DNA of 64,000 bases from Streptococcus sp. 29892 (GTDB taxonomy: Bacteria > Bacillota > Bacilli > Lactobacillales > Streptococcaceae), in contig NZ_CP118734.1 in the NCBI RefSeq assembly GCF_032594935.1, positions 23,501 to 87,500 of the forward strand, given 5' to 3'. The translations under genes were made by a program, and so were the position numbers. Numbering within the stretch: position 1 is the stretch's first letter; each line of letters opens with the position of its first letter. The notes under the pieces were generated by a model that saw nothing but the letters and a program-made list of their open reading frames with translations, made no database searches and was not told the origin of the DNA. Below are positions 49,703-60,494 of this stretch, in pieces.

Positions 49703-49891
49703 GAATAACTTGCTATTCCGTTGCAATTCGTCGTCAGCACTTCTTGCCGTACGCTAGTGCTGCCTGCAAAGTGTTTCCTAGACTTGTATAGGACTAGCAA
49801 CTTATTCTATATACACATATCACTTGTCCGTAAGGACATCATTAACTAGCAAGTGATTTAATCAAACTGCTAGTAAGAGGAGAAACAACAA
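49703..49891 (+). other. Hairpin-rich spacer rpsN–rpsH
   Basis: 189 nt. GAATAACTTGCTATTCC at 49703 pairs imperfectly with GGACTAGCAACTTATTC (two mismatches), enclosing CAGCAC/GTGCTG. Next come ATCACTTG/CAAGTGAT enclosing TGTCC/GGACA. Confidence 0.7.
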
Positions 49892-50290
49892 ATGGTTATG
49901 ACTGACCCAATTGCAGATTTTTTGACACGTATTCGTAACGCTAACCAAGCAAAACACGAAGTGCTTGAAGTTCCTGCATCAAACATCAAAAAAGGTATTG
50001 CTACAATCCTTAAAAACGAAGGTTTTGTAAAAAACGTAGAATTCATCGAAGATGACAAACAAGGCATCATCCGCGTATTCTTGAAATACGGACCAAACGG
50101 TGAAAAAGTTATCACTAACTTGAAACGCGTTTCAAAACCAGGTCTTCGTGTTTACTCAAAACGTGAAGATATTCCAAAAGTTCTTAACGGACTTGGTATC
50201 GCAATCATCTCAACATCAGAAGGTCTTTTGACTGACAAACAAGCTCGTCAAAAGAACGTTGGTGGTGAGGTTATCGCATACGTTTGGTAA
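49892..50290 (+). CDS. rpsH: Ribosomal protein S8
   Basis: 132 residues ([20 protein letters not shown]). Binds the 16S central domain; the autorepressor of the spc operon in E. coli. Confidence 0.98.
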   Translation: MVMTDPIADFLTRIRNANQAKHEVLEVPASNIKKGIATILKNEGFVKNVEFIEDDKQGIIRVFLKYGPNGEKVITNLKRVSKPGLRVYSKREDIPKVLNGLGIAIISTSEGLLTDKQARQKNVGGEVIAYVW

Positions 50291-50571
50291 TCTTTTAGCT
50301 TCCAATTTCGTCATGTGCCTGTGTTAGAGCGTCTTGACATACTCAAGTATGGTTTGCGTCGCTCTGCCTTGCCACATTTAGAAATTGAAACCTAAAAGCA
50401 TGATATAAACGTGAGAGGACCAGTTCTTCGTGCGTGTTCAAATCAGACTTACTGATTATTTAGTATCATGTAACCTGCTCAATCGAACACGGGCTATTGT
50501 CCGTGTTTAAATGAGCCCCCGTGAAAACTGGTCGCTTGACGGCCTGATAATTTAACAGGAGAATTAAAAAT
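50291..50571 (+). other. Hairpin-rich spacer rpsH–rplF
   Basis: 281 nt, the longest in the cluster, no ORF. Three nested units: TTTTAGCTTCCAATTTC (50293-50309) with GAAATTGAAACCTAAAA (50381-50397), enclosing AGAGCG/CGCTCT and CATACT/AGTATG; and GACCAGTT (50418-50425) with AACTGGTC (50526-50533), enclosing the ACACGG/CCGTGT hairpin (50487-50506) shared with the rpsJ–rplC spacer. Confidence 0.75.
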
Positions 50572-51108
50572 ATGTCACGTATTGGTAATAAAGTAATTAC
50601 ATTGCCTGCTGGTGTTGAGCTTGCTCAAAACAACGGCTTGGTAACTGTAAAAGGACCTAAAGGGGAATTGACTCGTGAATTCCCAACTGCTATTGAAATC
50701 CGTGTGGAAGGTACAGAAGTTACTCTTCACCGTCCAAACGATTCAAAAGAAATGAAGACTATTCACGGTACTAGCCGTGCTAACCTCAACAACATGGTTG
50801 TTGGTGTTTCTGAAGGCTTCAAAAAAGAACTTGAAATGCGTGGTGTCGGTTACCGTGCTCAATTGGCTGGTAACAAATTGACACTTGCTGTTGGTAAATC
50901 ACACCCAGATGAAGTGGTTGCACCAGAAGGTATCACATTTGAAGTTCCAACACCAACACAAATCATCGTGTCTGGTATCAACAAAGAAGTTGTTGGTCAA
51001 ACAGCAGCTTACATCCGTAGCCTTCGCGCTCCTGAGCCGTACAAAGGTAAAGGTATCCGCTACGTTGGTGAATTCGTTCGCCGTAAAGAAGGTAAAACAG
51101 GTAAATAA
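50572..51108 (+). CDS. rplF: Ribosomal protein L6
   Basis: 178 residues, two similar domains ([37 protein letters not shown]). Near the sarcin-ricin loop. Confidence 0.98.
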   Translation: MSRIGNKVITLPAGVELAQNNGLVTVKGPKGELTREFPTAIEIRVEGTEVTLHRPNDSKEMKTIHGTSRANLNNMVVGVSEGFKKELEMRGVGYRAQLAGNKLTLAVGKSHPDEVVAPEGITFEVPTPTQIIVSGINKEVVGQTAAYIRSLRAPEPYKGKGIRYVGEFVRRKEGKTGK

Positions 51109-51196
51109 TAGCTTGCTGAGGTGGCTGAGCCACCTGGCTGACTATTTCTCAAATTGTTTCGCAAGAAACAGAATCATACATTAAGAGGTGAATATT

Positions 51197-51553
51197 GTGA
51201 TTTCAAAACCAGATAAAAACAAAATCCGCCAAAAACGCCACCGTCGCGTTCGCGGTAAAATCTCTGGAACTGCTGCTCGCCCACGTTTGAACATTTTCCG
51301 TTCTAATACAGGCATCTACGCTCAAGTGATTGATGACGTAGCGGGTGTAACGCTCGCAAGCGCTTCTACTCTTGATAAAGAAGTTTCAAAAGGTACTAAG
51401 ACAGAACAAGCTGTTGTTGTAGGTAAACTCGTTGCTGAACGCGCGGTAGCTAAAGGTATTTCTGAAGTGGTCTTTGACCGCGGTGGATATCTCTATCACG
51501 GACGTGTGAAAGCTTTGGCTGAATCAGCTCGTGAAAACGGATTGAAATTCTAA
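51197..51553 (+). CDS. rplR: Ribosomal protein L18
   Basis: 118 residues from GTG 51197, chosen because AGAGGTG lies 7 nt upstream and [14 protein letters not shown] is the usual N-terminus; a GTG at 51188 would overlap that site. 5S rRNA binder. The 88-nt spacer before it has hairpins AGGTGGC/GCCACCT and GTTTC/GAAAC. Confidence 0.97.
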   Translation: MISKPDKNKIRQKRHRRVRGKISGTAARPRLNIFRSNTGIYAQVIDDVAGVTLASASTLDKEVSKGTKTEQAVVVGKLVAERAVAKGISEVVFDRGGYLYHGRVKALAESARENGLKF

Positions 51554-51571
51554 TAGGGAGGACACTAAGAA

Positions 51572-52066
51572 ATGGCATTCAAAGATAACGCAGTTGAAAT
51601 TGAAGAACGCGTAGTAGCCATCAACCGTGTTACAAAAGTTGTTAAAGGTGGACGTCGTCTTCGTTTCGCAGCTCTTGTGGTTGTTGGTGACCGTAACGGT
51701 CGCGTAGGTTTCGGTACTGGTAAAGCTCAAGAAGTACCAGAAGCTATCCGTAAAGCAGTTGAATCTGCTAAGAAAAACATGATTGAAGTACCAATGGTTG
51801 GTACAACAATTCCTCACGAAGTTCGTTCAGAATTTGGAGGAGCTCGTGTATTGTTGAAACCTGCTTCAGAAGGTTCTGGGGTTGCTGCCGGTGGTGCAAC
51901 TCGTGCCGTAATCGAATTGGCAGGTATCGCAGATGTGACTTCTAAGTCACTTGGTTCAAACACACCAATCAACATCGTTCGCGCAACAGTTGAAGGTTTG
52001 AAACAATTGAAACGTGCTGAAGAAGTCGCTGCACTTCGTGGCATCTCAGTTTCTGATTTAGCATAA
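51572..52066 (+). CDS. rpsE: Ribosomal protein S5
   Basis: 164 residues ([21 protein letters not shown]). Decoding fidelity; spectinomycin-loop region present. Confidence 0.98.
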   Translation: MAFKDNAVEIEERVVAINRVTKVVKGGRRLRFAALVVVGDRNGRVGFGTGKAQEVPEAIRKAVESAKKNMIEVPMVGTTIPHEVRSEFGGARVLLKPASEGSGVAAGGATRAVIELAGIADVTSKSLGSNTPINIVRATVEGLKQLKRAEEVAALRGISVSDLA

Positions 52067-52080
52067 GAAAGGAGATACTC

Positions 52081-52263
52081 ATGGCTCAAATTAAAATCAC
52101 TTTGACTAAGTCTCCAATCGGTCGCAAACCAGAACAACGTAAAACAGTTGTTGCACTTGGACTTGGTAAATTGAACTCTTCAGTTGTTAAAGAAGATAAC
52201 CCAGCTATCCTTGGTATGGTTAACGCTATCTCTCACTTGGTAACTGTAGAAGAAGTTAAGTAA
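52081..52263 (+). CDS. rpmD: Ribosomal protein L30
   Basis: 60 residues ([20 protein letters not shown]). Confidence 0.98.
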   Translation: MAQIKITLTKSPIGRKPEQRKTVVALGLGKLNSSVVKEDNPAILGMVNAISHLVTVEEVK

Positions 52264-52393
52264 AATAACAAATGGCTAAGTCGCATAGAAAATTCTTTGC
52301 GACTTCTAGTCAATTTAATAAAATAAGCGAGTTTGTGGATAAAGACTCTTGTATTCCACAGGCGCTAGCATATAAAAGAGGAGAAAATAAGTA
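52264..52393 (+). other. Hairpin spacer rpmD–rplO
   Basis: 130 nt with AAGTCGC/GCGACTT and TGTGGAT/ATTCCACA hairpins. Confidence 0.65.
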
Positions 52394-52834
52394 ATGAAAC
52401 TTCATGAATTGCAACCTGCTACAGGTTCTCGTAAAGTCCGCAACCGTGTAGGTCGTGGTACATCATCAGGTAACGGTAAAACTTCTGGCCGTGGTCAAAA
52501 AGGTCAAAAAGCTCGTAGCGGTGGCGGTGTTCGTCCAGGTTTTGAGGGTGGACAAACTCCATTGTTCCGTCGTCTTCCAAAACGTGGATTTACAAACATC
52601 AACGCTAAAGAATACGCAATCGTTAACCTTGATCAATTGAACGCTTTTGAAGATGGTGCTGAAGTAACACCAGTTGTACTTATCGAAGCTGGTATTGTTA
52701 AAGCTGAAAAATCAGGTATCAAAATCCTTGGTAACGGCGAATTGACGAAGAAATTGACAGTTAAGGCTGCTAAATTCTCTAAATCAGCTGAAGAAGCAAT
52801 CACTTCTAAAGGTGGCTCAGTAGAAGTCATCTAA
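52394..52834 (+). CDS. rplO: Ribosomal protein L15
   Basis: 146 residues; Gly/Arg/Lys-rich N-terminal extension ([20 protein letters not shown]). Confidence 0.98.
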   Translation: MKLHELQPATGSRKVRNRVGRGTSSGNGKTSGRGQKGQKARSGGGVRPGFEGGQTPLFRRLPKRGFTNINAKEYAIVNLDQLNAFEDGAEVTPVVLIEAGIVKAEKSGIKILGNGELTKKLTVKAAKFSKSAEEAITSKGGSVEVI

Positions 52835-52847
52835 GAGGTGACAGCCT

Positions 52848-54158
52848 ATGTTTTTTAAACTTTTAAAGGATGCCTTGAAAATAAAATTGGTGCGTAGTAA
52901 AATTCTATTTACCATTTTTATCCTTTTGGTTTTCCGAATCGGTACTCATATTACAGTGCCAGGAGTAAATGCAAAAAGTCTTGAAGCCTTGTCAAATGTG
53001 CCATTTTTGAACATGTTGAGTCTGGTTTCTGGTAATGCAATGCGAAATTTTTCGGTCTTTGCGCTAGGGGTTAGCCCATATATTACAGCTTCTATCATTG
53101 TTCAACTCTTACAAATGGATATCTTACCCAAATTTGTAGAATGGGGAAAACAGGGTGAAGTTGGTCGACGGAAGTTAAATCAAGCGACTCGATACATCTC
53201 TTTGGTGTTGGCGTTTGTTCAGTCTATCGGTATCACAGCAGGTTTCAATGCTCTATCAGGTGCAAAATTAACAAATATGCCACTTAACTGGCAAACTTAT
53301 TTGTTAATTGGTTCCATTTTAACAACTGGTTCAGTTATTGTTACTTGGTTAGGAGAACAAATTTCTGAAAAAGGCTACGGTAATGGGACATCAATGATTA
53401 TCTTTGCAGGTATCATTTCATCCTTGCCAGGAACTTTTTATGAGATTTACATCGACCGTTTTGTTAATATTGAATCGAGTCGTCTGGGACAATCTGCGAT
53501 TTTTGTTGCAGCATTGATTGTCTTGATACTTTTTGTGATTTACTTTACGACATTTGTACAACAAGCTGAGTATAAACTACCAATTCAATACACAAAACGT
53601 GCTCAAGGTGCGCCTTCTAGTTCTTACTTGCCCCTAAAATTGAATCCAGCAGGAGTTATTCCCGTTATCTTTGCAGGTTCCATTACTGCAGTTCCAACTT
53701 CTTTGATTCAATATTTTGCAAGTCAGAATAGAAGTGCAGGTTGGTTAATGGCAGTTCAAGAATACTTTGATTATTCAACTGTCAAAGGAATGATTGTTTA
53801 CGCAAGTTTGATTATCTTGTTTACTTTCTTCTATACATTCGTTCAGGTTAATCCTGAAAAAACTGCAGAAAGTTTACAAAAGAGTGCTGCCTATATCCAC
53901 GGCGTACGGCCTGGAAATGGGACAGAGCAATTCTTGTCTAAATTGCTGAAGCGATTAGCTGCGATTGGCGCACTATTCTTAAGCTTTATCGCCTTGCTAC
54001 CAATTCTTGCACAAAATCTCTTTGGGCTTTCTTCGAATATTGCTTTCTTGGGTACAAGTTTGATCATCTTGATTTCAACAAGTATCGAAGGTATTAAGCA
54101 GTTGGAAGGCTACCTTCTAAAGAGAAAATATGTAGGTTTCTTGGAAATTACAGAATAG
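52848..54158 (+). CDS. secY: Protein translocase subunit SecY
   Basis: 436 residues, ten membrane helices. Pore of the SecYEG channel. GTHITVPGVN, the plug region and VRPGNGTEQFL are conserved. Placed after rplO as in most Firmicutes; AGAGGTGA ribosome binding site. Confidence 0.97.
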   Translation: MFFKLLKDALKIKLVRSKILFTIFILLVFRIGTHITVPGVNAKSLEALSNVPFLNMLSLVSGNAMRNFSVFALGVSPYITASIIVQLLQMDILPKFVEWGKQGEVGRRKLNQATRYISLVLAFVQSIGITAGFNALSGAKLTNMPLNWQTYLLIGSILTTGSVIVTWLGEQISEKGYGNGTSMIIFAGIISSLPGTFYEIYIDRFVNIESSRLGQSAIFVAALIVLILFVIYFTTFVQQAEYKLPIQYTKRAQGAPSSSYLPLKLNPAGVIPVIFAGSITAVPTSLIQYFASQNRSAGWLMAVQEYFDYSTVKGMIVYASLIILFTFFYTFVQVNPEKTAESLQKSAAYIHGVRPGNGTEQFLSKLLKRLAAIGALFLSFIALLPILAQNLFGLSSNIAFLGTSLIILISTSIEGIKQLEGYLLKRKYVGFLEITE

Positions 54159-54163
54159 AATAT

Positions 54164-54195
54164 AGGTTGACCTCGTCAACCTTCTATTTTGTTTT
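54164..54195 (+). terminator. Terminator or attenuator after secY
   Basis: AGGTTGAC/GTCAACCT stem, 3-nt loop, T-rich tail. No convincing promoter was found before adk, so partial read-through is likely. Confidence 0.7.
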
Positions 54196-54251
54196 TAGAT
54201 AAGTTTGTCAATGTTGGCAAATTTATGTGAAAACAAAATAAGGAGTTTGTC

Positions 54252-54893
54252 ATGAATCTTTTAATTATGGGTTTACCAGGTGCTGGTAAGGGGACACAGG
54301 CAGCTAAGATTGTAGAGAAATTTAATGTTGCTCATATTTCTACTGGCGATATGTTCCGCGCAGCGATGGCGAATCAGACTGAGATGGGGGTTTTGGCTAA
54401 GTCTTATATTGACAAGGGCGATTTAGTACCAGATGAAGTTACTAATGGCATTGTCAAAGAGCGCTTGGTTCAAGATGATATTAAAGAAAAAGGTTTCTTG
54501 TTGGACGGTTACCCACGTACTATCGAACAAGCCCATGCACTAGATGCAAACTTGGCGGATTTGGGTATTGAATTGCAAGGAGTAATCAACATTGATATTG
54601 ATCCATCAAAATTGATTGAGCGTCTAAGTGGCCGCATCATTCATAAGGAAACAGGTGAAACCTTCCACAAGGTATTCAATCCACCAGTTGGGGATTACAA
54701 AGAGGAAGATTTCTACCAACGTGAAGATGATAAGCCAGAATCTGTTAAACGCCGTTTAGAAGTAAACATTGCACAAGGTCAACCGATTATCGAACACTAT
54801 CGTGCCAAAGGATTGGTGCATGATATTGAAGGTGACCAAGACATCGAACTTGTTTTCCAAGCAATTGATACTGTGCTATCAAAATTGCAATAA
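54252..54893 (+). CDS. adk: Adenylate kinase
   Basis: 213 residues. P-loop [10 protein letters not shown]; the LID lacks the zinc cysteines found in Bacillus Adk and carries [15 protein letters not shown] instead. Balances AMP, ADP and ATP. Confidence 0.97.
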   Translation: MNLLIMGLPGAGKGTQAAKIVEKFNVAHISTGDMFRAAMANQTEMGVLAKSYIDKGDLVPDEVTNGIVKERLVQDDIKEKGFLLDGYPRTIEQAHALDANLADLGIELQGVINIDIDPSKLIERLSGRIIHKETGETFHKVFNPPVGDYKEEDFYQREDDKPESVKRRLEVNIAQGQPIIEHYRAKGLVHDIEGDQDIELVFQAIDTVLSKLQ

Positions 54894-54909
54894 ACTTAAT
54901 AGATTTGGC

Positions 54910-54938
54910 TTGCATTTTTCCACCAAAAGTGATAAAAT
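54910..54938 (+). promoter_or_regulatory. Promoter of infA–rplQ unit
   Basis: TTGCAT (54910-54915), 17 bp, TAAAAT (54933-54938). A CCTCTG/CAGAGG hairpin lies in the leader. Confidence 0.75.
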
Positions 54939-55015
54939 AGCCTAGTCTGACTTATAATTGTTACCTCTGTGTTCAGAGGGCATCAAATCGATATTTAGAG
55001 AGGGGTTACTTTTGC

Positions 55016-55234
55016 ATGGCAAAAGAAGATGTGATTGAAATTGAAGGCAAAGTAGTTGATACAATGCCGAATGCTATGTTTACTGTTGAGTTGGAAAATG
55101 GACACCAAGTCCTTGCAACTGTTTCTGGTAAAATCCGTAAGAACTACATTCGTATTTTGGTCGGTGACCGCGTAACTGTTGAGCTTAGTCCATACGACTT
55201 GACACGTGGACGTATCACATACCGCTTTAAATAG
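55016..55234 (+). CDS. infA: Translation initiation factor IF-1
   Basis: 72 residues, S1-type OB fold ([20 protein letters not shown]). Blocks the A site during initiation. Confidence 0.98.
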
Positions 55235-55258
55235 TCGAAATACTTGGAGGGATTAGAC

Positions 55259-55375
55259 ATGAAAGTAAGACCATCGGTCAAACCAATTTGCGAATACTGC
55301 AAAGTCATTCGTCGTAATGGTCGTGTTATGGTGATTTGCCCAGCAAACCCTAAACACAAGCAACGTCAAGGTTAA
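55259..55375 (+). CDS. rpmJ: Ribosomal protein L36
   Basis: 38 residues; zinc ribbon C11-x2-C14, C27 and H33. Zinc-binding form. TTGGAGGG ribosome binding site. Confidence 0.97.
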
Positions 55376-55394
55376 GAAATAGAAAGGAGAAAAC

Positions 55395-55760
55395 ATGGCT
55401 CGTATTGCTGGAGTTGACATTCCAAATGACAAACGTGTAGTTATTTCATTGACTTATGTTTATGGTATCGGTCTCGCAACTTCTAAGAAAATTCTTGCAG
55501 CAGCAGGTATTTCAGAAGATGTTCGCGTAAAAGATTTGACACCGGATCAAGAAGACGCTATTCGTCGCGAAGTTGATGCAATCAAAGTTGAAGGTGACCT
55601 TCGTCGTGAAGTTAACTTGAACATCAAACGTTTGATGGAAATCGGTTCATACCGTGGTATCCGTCACCGTCGTGGACTTCCTGTCCGTGGACAAAACACT
55701 AAAAACAATGCCCGCACTCGTAAAGGTAAAGCTGTTGCGATCGCAGGTAAGAAAAAATAA
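55395..55760 (+). CDS. rpsM: Ribosomal protein S13
   Basis: 121 residues ([40 protein letters not shown]). 30S head, bridges to L5. Confidence 0.98.
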   Translation: MARIAGVDIPNDKRVVISLTYVYGIGLATSKKILAAAGISEDVRVKDLTPDQEDAIRREVDAIKVEGDLRREVNLNIKRLMEIGSYRGIRHRRGLPVRGQNTKNNARTRKGKAVAIAGKKK

Positions 55761-55777
55761 AATAGGAGGTAGAAAAA

Positions 55778-56161
55778 TTGGCTAAACCAACACGTAAACG
55801 TCGTGTGAAAAAGAATATCGAATCTGGTATTGCACATATTCACGCAACATTTAATAACACTATTGTTATGATTACTGATGTGCATGGTAACGCTATTGCT
55901 TGGTCATCAGCTGGTGCTCTTGGTTTCAAAGGTTCTCGTAAATCTACACCATTCGCGGCTCAAATGGCTTCAGAAGCTGCTGCTAAATCTGCACAAGAAC
56001 ACGGTCTTAAAACAGTTGAAGTTACCGTTAAAGGCCCAGGTTCAGGTCGTGAGTCTGCTATCCGCGCTCTTGCTGCCGCTGGTCTTGAAGTAACAGCAAT
56101 TCGTGATGTGACTCCTGTACCACACAATGGTGCTCGTCCTCCAAAACGTCGCCGTGTATAA
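55778..56161 (+). CDS. rpsK: Ribosomal protein S11
   Basis: 127 residues from TTG (AGGAGG upstream). [15 protein letters not shown] and [13 protein letters not shown] are signatures. Confidence 0.98.
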   Translation: MAKPTRKRRVKKNIESGIAHIHATFNNTIVMITDVHGNAIAWSSAGALGFKGSRKSTPFAAQMASEAAAKSAQEHGLKTVEVTVKGPGSGRESAIRALAAAGLEVTAIRDVTPVPHNGARPPKRRRV

Positions 56162-56205
56162 TCATACATACCATACACAGCTTTTCGTTTAAGAGGGAGT
56201 AAGAA

Positions 56206-57144
56206 ATGATTGAGTTTGAAAAACCAACAATAACAAAAATTGATGAAAAAAAAGATTACGGCAGATTTGTCATCGAACCGCTAGAACGTGGTTATGGAAC
56301 AACTCTTGGTAACTCTCTTCGTCGTGTACTTCTTGCTTCACTTCCAGGTGCTGCAGTAACATCAATTAAAATTGATGGCGTACTCCACGAATTCGACACA
56401 GTTCCAGGTGTCCGTGAAGATGTTATGCAAATTATTCTTAGCATCAAAGGCATTGCTGTAAAATCTTATGTCGAAGACGAAAAGACGATTGAACTTGATG
56501 TAGTAGGTCCAGCTGAAGTAACAGCAGGGGATATTCTTACTGACAGTGACATTGAAATTATTAACCCAGATCATTATCTTTTCACTATTGCTGAAGGCGC
56601 AAGCTTCAGAGCTACCTTGACTGTTAATTCGGGTCGTGGTTATGTGCCAGCTGAAGGTAATAAAAAAGATGATGCACCAGTGGGAACACTTGCGGTGGAT
56701 TCAATCTATACGCCGGTGACAAAAGTCAACTATCAGGTTGAACCAGCTCGCGTTGGTAGCAATGATGGATTTGACAAATTAACACTTGAAATCAATACAA
56801 ATGGTACAATTATTCCAGAAGATGCTTTAGGTCTTTCAGCTCGTATTTTGATGGAGCACCTTGGTCTATTTACAGATTTGACTGAAGTTGCTAAATCTGC
56901 AGAAGTAATGAAGGAAACTGAAGTAACGTCTGACGACCGTATGCTTGATCGTACGATTGAGGAATTGGACCTATCGGTTCGCTCATACAACTGTTTAAAA
57001 CGTGCAGGCATCAATACTGTATTTGATTTGACAGAAAAAACTGAGCCAGAAATGATGAAAGTGCGCAATCTTGGTCGTAAGAGTCTTGAAGAAGTCAAGG
57101 TTAAATTGGCTGACTTAGGTCTAGGATTGAAGAAAGATAAATAA
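56206..57144 (+). CDS. rpoA: RNA polymerase alpha subunit
   Basis: 312 residues. N-terminal dimerisation domain ([22 protein letters not shown]) and C-terminal domain ([33 protein letters not shown]) that binds UP elements and regulators such as Spx, also encoded in this window. Confidence 0.98.
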   Translation: MIEFEKPTITKIDEKKDYGRFVIEPLERGYGTTLGNSLRRVLLASLPGAAVTSIKIDGVLHEFDTVPGVREDVMQIILSIKGIAVKSYVEDEKTIELDVVGPAEVTAGDILTDSDIEIINPDHYLFTIAEGASFRATLTVNSGRGYVPAEGNKKDDAPVGTLAVDSIYTPVTKVNYQVEPARVGSNDGFDKLTLEINTNGTIIPEDALGLSARILMEHLGLFTDLTEVAKSAEVMKETEVTSDDRMLDRTIEELDLSVRSYNCLKRAGINTVFDLTEKTEPEMMKVRNLGRKSLEEVKVKLADLGLGLKKDK

Positions 57145-57158
57145 TATAGGAGGAAATC

Positions 57159-57545
57159 ATGGCATACCGTAAACTAGGACGCACTAGCTCACAACGTAAA
57201 GCAATGTTGCGCGATTTGACAACTGACCTTTTGATCAACGAATCAATCGTTACAACTGAAGCTCGTGCTAAAGAAATCCGTAAAACAGTTGAAAAAATGA
57301 TCACACTTGGTAAACGTGGTGACTTGCACGCACGTCGTCAAGCTGCTGCATTTGTTCGTAACGAAATCGCATCTGAAAACTATGATGAAGCAACTGATAA
57401 GTACACAGCTACTACAGCTCTTCAAAAATTGTTCTCTGAGATTGCACCTCGTTATGCAGAACGCAATGGTGGATATACTCGTATCCTCAAAACTGAACCA
57501 CGTCGTGGTGATGCTGCCCCAATGGCAATTATCGAACTTGTATAA
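57159..57545 (+). CDS. rplQ: Ribosomal protein L17
   Basis: 128 residues ([19 protein letters not shown]). Last gene of the alpha operon. Confidence 0.98.
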   Translation: MAYRKLGRTSSQRKAMLRDLTTDLLINESIVTTEARAKEIRKTVEKMITLGKRGDLHARRQAAAFVRNEIASENYDEATDKYTATTALQKLFSEIAPRYAERNGGYTRILKTEPRRGDAAPMAIIELV

Positions 57546-57612
57546 GATCATCAATTTTGTTGAGTGTTATGATGATGGGATTTGTTTCAAATCCTTAGTC
57601 TAGCTCTGGTCT

Positions 57613-57717
57613 ACCGCTGGGTTCATCCCAGCGGTAACACTCATCATATTGATTGGACGCTTGTTTACGAAATTACTCTAATGTAGAATAATTTCGTAAG
57701 CAGGCGTTTTATTTTTG
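57613..57717 (+). terminator. Hairpin and strong terminator after rplQ
   Basis: ACCGCTGGG/CCCAGCGGT hairpin (57613-57635) without T-run, then a 19-bp stem with two G-U pairs (57657-57675 / 57689-57707) and T-rich tail that ends the ribosomal cluster. Confidence 0.88.
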
Positions 57718-57726
57718 CATAAAATT

Positions 57727-57735
57727 TGATATACT
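57727..57735 (+). promoter_or_regulatory. Extended -10 cut off from its gene by the IS
   Basis: TGATATACT; the IS target duplication starts at 57734, at the end of the hexamer. Without the IS this would lie about 40 nt before the ATG at 59181. Confidence 0.65.
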
Positions 57736-57741
57736 TTAAAG

Positions 57742-59156
57742 GGCTCTTTGTCAACTGTAGTGGGTAGATGAAAAGCTAACACCTAGAGAGGACGAAATTC
57801 GTTCTCTCTTTCTTTATGTTCAAAGCAATCAAAATGCGTTTTCTAAAGTTTTCAAAGTTCCTAAAACCAAAGGCATTTCTCTTAATGACTTTGATGAGAT
57901 TGTTGGTAGCTTCCAGTTTGGCATTGGAATAAGGCAATTCCATGGCGTTTAAAACCTTGTCTTTATCCTTTAGAAATGTCTTAAATACCGTCTGGAAAAT
58001 AGGATTAACAGAGGCTATTTCCTGTTCGATGAGACTGAAGAAATGATCTGAATTTTTCTCTTGGAAATGGAACAAGAGAAATTGATAGAGTTCATAGTGC
58101 TGTCGGAGCTCATCTGAGTAGGATAGGAGTTTTTCTAGAATTTCCTTGTTGGTTAAATGCATCCGAAACATAGGGCGATAAAATCGTTTATCGCTGAGTT
58201 TACGACTATCCTGTTGTATCAATTTCCAGTAGCGTTTCAAGGCTCGGTATTCCTGCGATTTTCTATCAAGTTGGTTCATAATTTGAATACGGACACGGTT
58301 CATAGCACGACTAAGGTGTTGCACGATATGAAAGCGGTCGAGTACAATCTTGGCGTTTGGAAATAGTTGTCTAGCCAATTTGTAGTAGGGACTAAACATA
58401 TCCATGGTAATGACTTTGACCCGATTTCTAACCTTTCTAGGATAGCGCAGAAAGTGGTTTCGAATGGTTGCTTGAGTTCTTCCGTCCAGAATGGTTATGA
58501 CATTCAGGGAGTTGAAATCTTGTGCGATAAAGCTCATCTTCCCCTTCTTGAAGGCATACTCGTCCCAGGACATGACTTCTGGAAGCTTGTTCCAATCCGT
58601 TTCAAACTTGAACTCATTTAGTTTTCGAATAACTGATGATGTTGAGATGGATAGCCTGTGTGCGATATGTGTCATTGCTTGATTTTCGATGAGTAATTGA
58701 GCGATCTTCTGGTTAACTGCGACAGCGATTTGGTGGTTCTTCTTGACAAGAGGAGTTTCAGCGACCGCTATTTTCCCACATTCCTTGCACTTGAAACGAC
58801 GCTTTCTAAGGCGGATAAGTAAGGGATAGCCAGCAGTTTCTAGGTAGGGAATTTTGGAGGCCTTCTGGAAGTCGTATTTTGCCATTTGTCCCTTGCATTT
58901 TGGGCATTTAGGGGCTGTGTAATCCAAGTGACCGTGGAGTTCTAAGTGAGTTCCCAGGTCATATTCATTAGAGATAGTAATATTTTTGTCTTTAATTCTG
59001 AGAAAATTTGTGATAAGATTTAGTTGTTCCATATGAACCCTTTCTAATGAGTTGTTTAGTCGCTTTTCATTATAGGTCATATGGGACTTTTTTCTACACT
59101 CCAAAAGGCTCCACAATCTCCATGGTGGTTTTACCCACTACAGAAATTATAGAGCC
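57742..59156 (-). mobile_element. ISL3-family insertion sequence, complete
   Basis: 1415 bp. Imperfect terminal inverted repeats start GGCTCTTTGTCAACTGTAG at the left; the right end read on the - strand starts GGCTCTATAATTTCTGTAG. The flanking 8-bp direct repeat CTTTAAAG (57734-57741 and 59157-59164) is the target duplication. One intact transposase gene. Intact ends and perfect duplication suggest recent insertion. Confidence 0.92.
57776..59032 (-). CDS. ISL3-family transposase
   Basis: 418 residues from the ATG at 59032, which has AGAAAGGG upstream; longer starts up to 59116 exist. N-terminal zinc ribbon (CPKCKGQM and FKCKECGK), HTH, then a DDE core with Asp in SWDEYAFKKGK, Asp in ITMDMFSPYY, and Glu in YSNAKLEATNNLIK. 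No frameshift, so probably active. Confidence 0.92.
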   Translation of the reverse strand: MEQLNLITNFLRIKDKNITISNEYDLGTHLELHGHLDYTAPKCPKCKGQMAKYDFQKASKIPYLETAGYPLLIRLRKRRFKCKECGKIAVAETPLVKKNHQIAVAVNQKIAQLLIENQAMTHIAHRLSISTSSVIRKLNEFKFETDWNKLPEVMSWDEYAFKKGKMSFIAQDFNSLNVITILDGRTQATIRNHFLRYPRKVRNRVKVITMDMFSPYYKLARQLFPNAKIVLDRFHIVQHLSRAMNRVRIQIMNQLDRKSQEYRALKRYWKLIQQDSRKLSDKRFYRPMFRMHLTNKEILEKLLSYSDELRQHYELYQFLLFHFQEKNSDHFFSLIEQEIASVNPIFQTVFKTFLKDKDKVLNAMELPYSNAKLEATNNLIKVIKRNAFGFRNFENFRKRILIALNIKKERTNFVLSRC

Positions 59157-59180
59157 CTTTAAAGAACGAATGGAGGATAC

Positions 59181-60439
59181 ATGGCTGAAATTACTAACTT
59201 CTTTAAAGAACACTATCTTTCCAAAATGAAGGATGATCCAGAATTATTTATTGGCATTGAACTTGAATATCCAATTGTCAATAAAAATGGAGAACAGACA
59301 TCAATAAAAGTTGCTAAAGATTTAATGGTCTATCTTTCGGAAAAAAAGAGTTTAATGTAGAGAAGCTTGATGAGGATGGGTGCCCGATAGAAATCGTTGG
59401 TATGGAAGGTGATTTGATTCTCTTTGAAGTAACTTATAATACACTTGAGTTTGCATTTGCAAAGGCAAGATACATTCAGGATGTAGAAAAGCGTTTCGGA
59501 GTATATTTTGACCAAATTCAGCGTTTTTTAGGCTTGTACCATCATGAATTGCAGGGAGTGGGAATCAATCCAAATTGGAAACTAAATGACCACAGACCAG
59601 TAGCTACAGATCGTTATAAGATGCTTATGGCTTATTTAAGATTGGCTGAAAATCACCCTCATATGCATCCCTATGTGGATTATGCGGGTTTTATTTGTGG
59701 CAACCAGGTTCAATTTGATGTATCACGTGAAAACTATCTACGGGTTATAAATGGATTTAATAAGATTGAAGCTGTCAAGGCCTTCCTTTTTGCGAATTCT
59801 GAATTTGCCGAGCGTGAAGATTGGACAATAAGTCGAGATTATTTTTGGGAATCCTCTATGCATGGTTTGATAGAGGATAATGTCGGGGTATATCCAGAGG
59901 ATTTCAATACAGAAACAGATTACCTTGAGTTTCAGAAAAAAACGGCCATCTTCTATATTGAACGTGATGCAAAATGTTATTACTTCCCCCCTATCACTGT
60001 AGAAGACTTTCTAAGAATGAAAAAAATAACTGCTATGACTACCTCTGGTCAGTCACACGAAATTGTTCCAACTACTAGCGATTTGAAAACACATCGTTCG
60101 TATCATTACCAGGAATTGACCAAAAGAGGCACAATTGAATTCAGAAGTATCTGTACACAACCATTTGATAAGACATTTGCACCGATTGCCTTTCAATTAG
60201 GGTTGCTTGTAAATTTAGAAAAATTTGAAAAAATACTAGAAGAAACAGACTTCTTTGACCGTTTTGGAAGAGATTACAAGCATCTTCGTAAACAATTCTC
60301 AGTAAAACACCTTACGAAAATAGAACGAGAAATCGTAGGGCAATTATCCAGAGAATTAGTGACATGTGCGACAGAAGGTCTGAAAGTCAGAGCTATGGGG
60401 GAAGAAAAATACTTATTATCTTTACAGGATAACAACTGA
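59181..60439 (+). pseudogene. Glutamate-cysteine ligase-like gene, frameshifted
   Basis: The first part (AEITNFFKEHYLSKMKDDPELFIGIELEYPIV) runs from ATG 59181 (GGAGG at 59172-59176) to a stop after 59 codons. The rest continues in another frame to 60439 (345 residues from 59402). The switch is at a run of seven A (59341-59347); eight would restore one frame of about 420 residues. The IELEYP motif and the C-terminal THRSYHYQELTKRGTIEFRS resemble GCS2/GshA-type ligases making gamma-glutamylcysteine or a related amide. The IS also separates the gene from its promoter. Confidence 0.75.
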
Positions 60440-60494
60440 TAATCTTTTTAGGTTATCAGTTTTCATTATTTCATCAAAAAATCTACAAAAAGAG

